NCBI GenBank assembly: GCA_003541895.1 | Contig: DPLR01000270.1 | Coordinates: forward strand, 1 to 7,609 | Source: Cytophagales bacterium | GTDB lineage: Bacteria > Bacteroidota > Bacteroidia > Cytophagales > Cyclobacteriaceae | Reading direction: 5' to 3' | Length of the DNA stretch: 7,609 nucleotides | Shown: one piece after another, positions 6,806 to 7,609 of the stretch | Position numbering within the stretch: position 1 is the first letter of the stretch | How the letters are laid out: every line of letters begins with the position of its first letter | Position numbers and translations under genes: made by a program | The notes under the pieces: generated by a model | Told to the model about the DNA's origin: nothing | The model's input: only the letters and a program-made list of their open reading frames with translations | Database searches by the model: none

Positions 6806-7519
6806 ATGGCTATGAAAATTTTAATGACATGCTTTTTTGTCTTTGCTTTATTTCCAGTATTTGGTCAAGGCCATGAAAAGAATTTCATCGATCAAAATTA
6901 TATTGAAGTGGAAGGCAAAGCTCAAATGGAAATTGTGCCTGACCTGATCTACCTTAAAATCGTACTTAGCGAGAAGGATACTAAAAACCGAATAGCCTTG
7001 TCCGAACTCGAAAATAAAATGACGGGAAAAATACAGGAGATTGGGGTAGATGTTAAAAAAGATTTATCTGTGGACGATTTCTCGAGTTATTTCAGAAACA
7101 AGATCATTTCAAAAGCTGAAATAATTTTAACGAAGGAATATCAATTGGTAGTTCATGATTCAAAAACAGTGGCGAAAATATTTTTTGAATTTGAGAAAAT
7201 AGGCATCTCTAATGTGAACGTTGATCGCCTCGATCATTCAAAGATCACAGAATTTAGGAAGGAAGTAAAAGTTAACGCAATAAAGGCAGCCAAGGACAAG
7301 GCAGAATATTTGGCTAAGGCAATTGGGCAAGATATTGGCCGAGCAATTTATGTTCAAGAATTGGATAATGAAATCAACTATAACACTGCAAATCAGATTG
7401 CTCGCAACCGAGGCGTAAGTCGTAGCTATTATTACGATGAATCAAAGCAACTCGTTGACATCGATTTTGATAAAATCAAACTTGAATATTCCATCTTGAC
7501 AAGGTTTGAATTGAAATAA
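6806..7519 (+). CDS. Secreted SIMPL-domain (DUF541) protein
   Basis: The product has 237 residues with a Sec signal peptide of about 20 residues (hydrophobic core MTCFFVFALFPVF, likely cleavage near FG before Q21). The mature part fits the SIMPL domain: an early strand IEVEGKAQMEIVPDLIYLKI (33-52), a helical region with ALSELENKM, strand EYQLVVHD (111-118), and the characteristic A-x2-A-x2-KA-x2-LA-x3-G helix at about 157-174. The function of this family is poorly defined; it is a periplasmic or secreted domain known across bacteria and eukaryotes. Two starts are possible: ATG 6806, or ATG 6812, which gives a cleaner MKIL start and better spacing from the purine-rich AAGAG at 6799-6803. It lies 8 bp after cdsA and overlaps the next gene by one base (TAATG). 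Confidence 0.85.
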   Translation: MAMKILMTCFFVFALFPVFGQGHEKNFIDQNYIEVEGKAQMEIVPDLIYLKIVLSEKDTKNRIALSELENKMTGKIQEIGVDVKKDLSVDDFSSYFRNKIISKAEIILTKEYQLVVHDSKTVAKIFFEFEKIGISNVNVDRLDHSKITEFRKEVKVNAIKAAKDKAEYLAKAIGQDIGRAIYVQELDNEINYNTANQIARNRGVSRSYYYDESKQLVDIDFDKIKLEYSILTRFELK

Positions 7520-7609
7520 TGAGTTTGAAAAAAAACATATTCTTAATTTTATTCATATTCATTGCTCAGGCTTCCTTTTCCCAAAAGCAATTAGTCATTT
7601 TAAGAAATG
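7519..7609 (+). CDS. Secreted protein of unknown function, 3' part missing
   Basis: The ATG at 7519 shares its A with the TAA stop of the SIMPL gene, a typical coupled-translation junction. Thirty codons are visible before the window ends. They encode a lysine-rich start (MSLKKN), a long hydrophobic core (IFLILFIFIA) and a probable Sec cleavage site at SFS before Q22, followed by KQLVILRN. There is no lipobox cysteine. The product cannot be identified from this much sequence. Its position suggests it belongs to the CPBP-cdsA-SIMPL operon and acts in the periplasm or outer membrane. Confidence 0.75.
   Translation, partial: MSLKKNIFLILFIFIAQASFSQKQLVILRN

Overview
The window looks like chromosomal DNA of a Bacteroidota bacterium, probably a Cytophagales-type member. 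The evidence is moderate to low GC content, near absence of Shine-Dalgarno sequences, Sec signal peptides ending in the ...SYAQ / ...FGQ / ...SFSQ style, a periplasmic-TPR sensor kinase of a type common in that phylum, and a TAnnTTTG promoter element. The genus cannot be fixed from sequence reading alone. No tRNA, rRNA, CRISPR array, insertion sequence or phage gene is visible.

Layout, left to right: (i) the 3' part of a YhhN/TMEM86-type lysoplasmalogenase gene on the + strand (1-453). (ii) Converging with it, stop codons only 2 bp apart, a minus-strand TPR sensor histidine kinase (456-2576). (iii) Upstream of the kinase on the same strand, 61 bp away, the tRNA-dihydrouridine synthase dusB (2638-3627). 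(iv) A 74-bp divergent intergenic region, then a + strand OmpA-type outer-membrane lipoprotein (3702-4943). (v) A 95-bp intergenic region full of short repeats. (vi) A tight + strand cluster: CPBP intramembrane protease (5039-5977), cdsA (5970-6797), a secreted SIMPL-domain protein (6806-7519) and the first 30 codons of another secreted protein (7519-window end). Junctions in this cluster are an 8-bp overlap, an 8-bp gap and a 1-bp overlap, so it is very probably one operon.

The genes are mostly envelope and housekeeping functions: phospholipid precursor synthesis (CdsA), ether-lipid turnover (lysoplasmalogenase), peptidoglycan anchoring (OmpA lipoprotein), membrane proteolysis (CPBP) and signalling (kinase). 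I see no defence system or clearly new machine.

The most unusual signal is non-coding. A 32-bp direct repeat (29/32 identical, 19-bp perfect core) lies in the same orientation just upstream of the OmpA gene and again just upstream of the CPBP gene. In the second location it sits between two imperfect copies of the CPBP leader/start region. In addition, the three genes bordering these repeats (dusB, the OmpA gene and the CPBP gene) all appear to use non-ATG starts.
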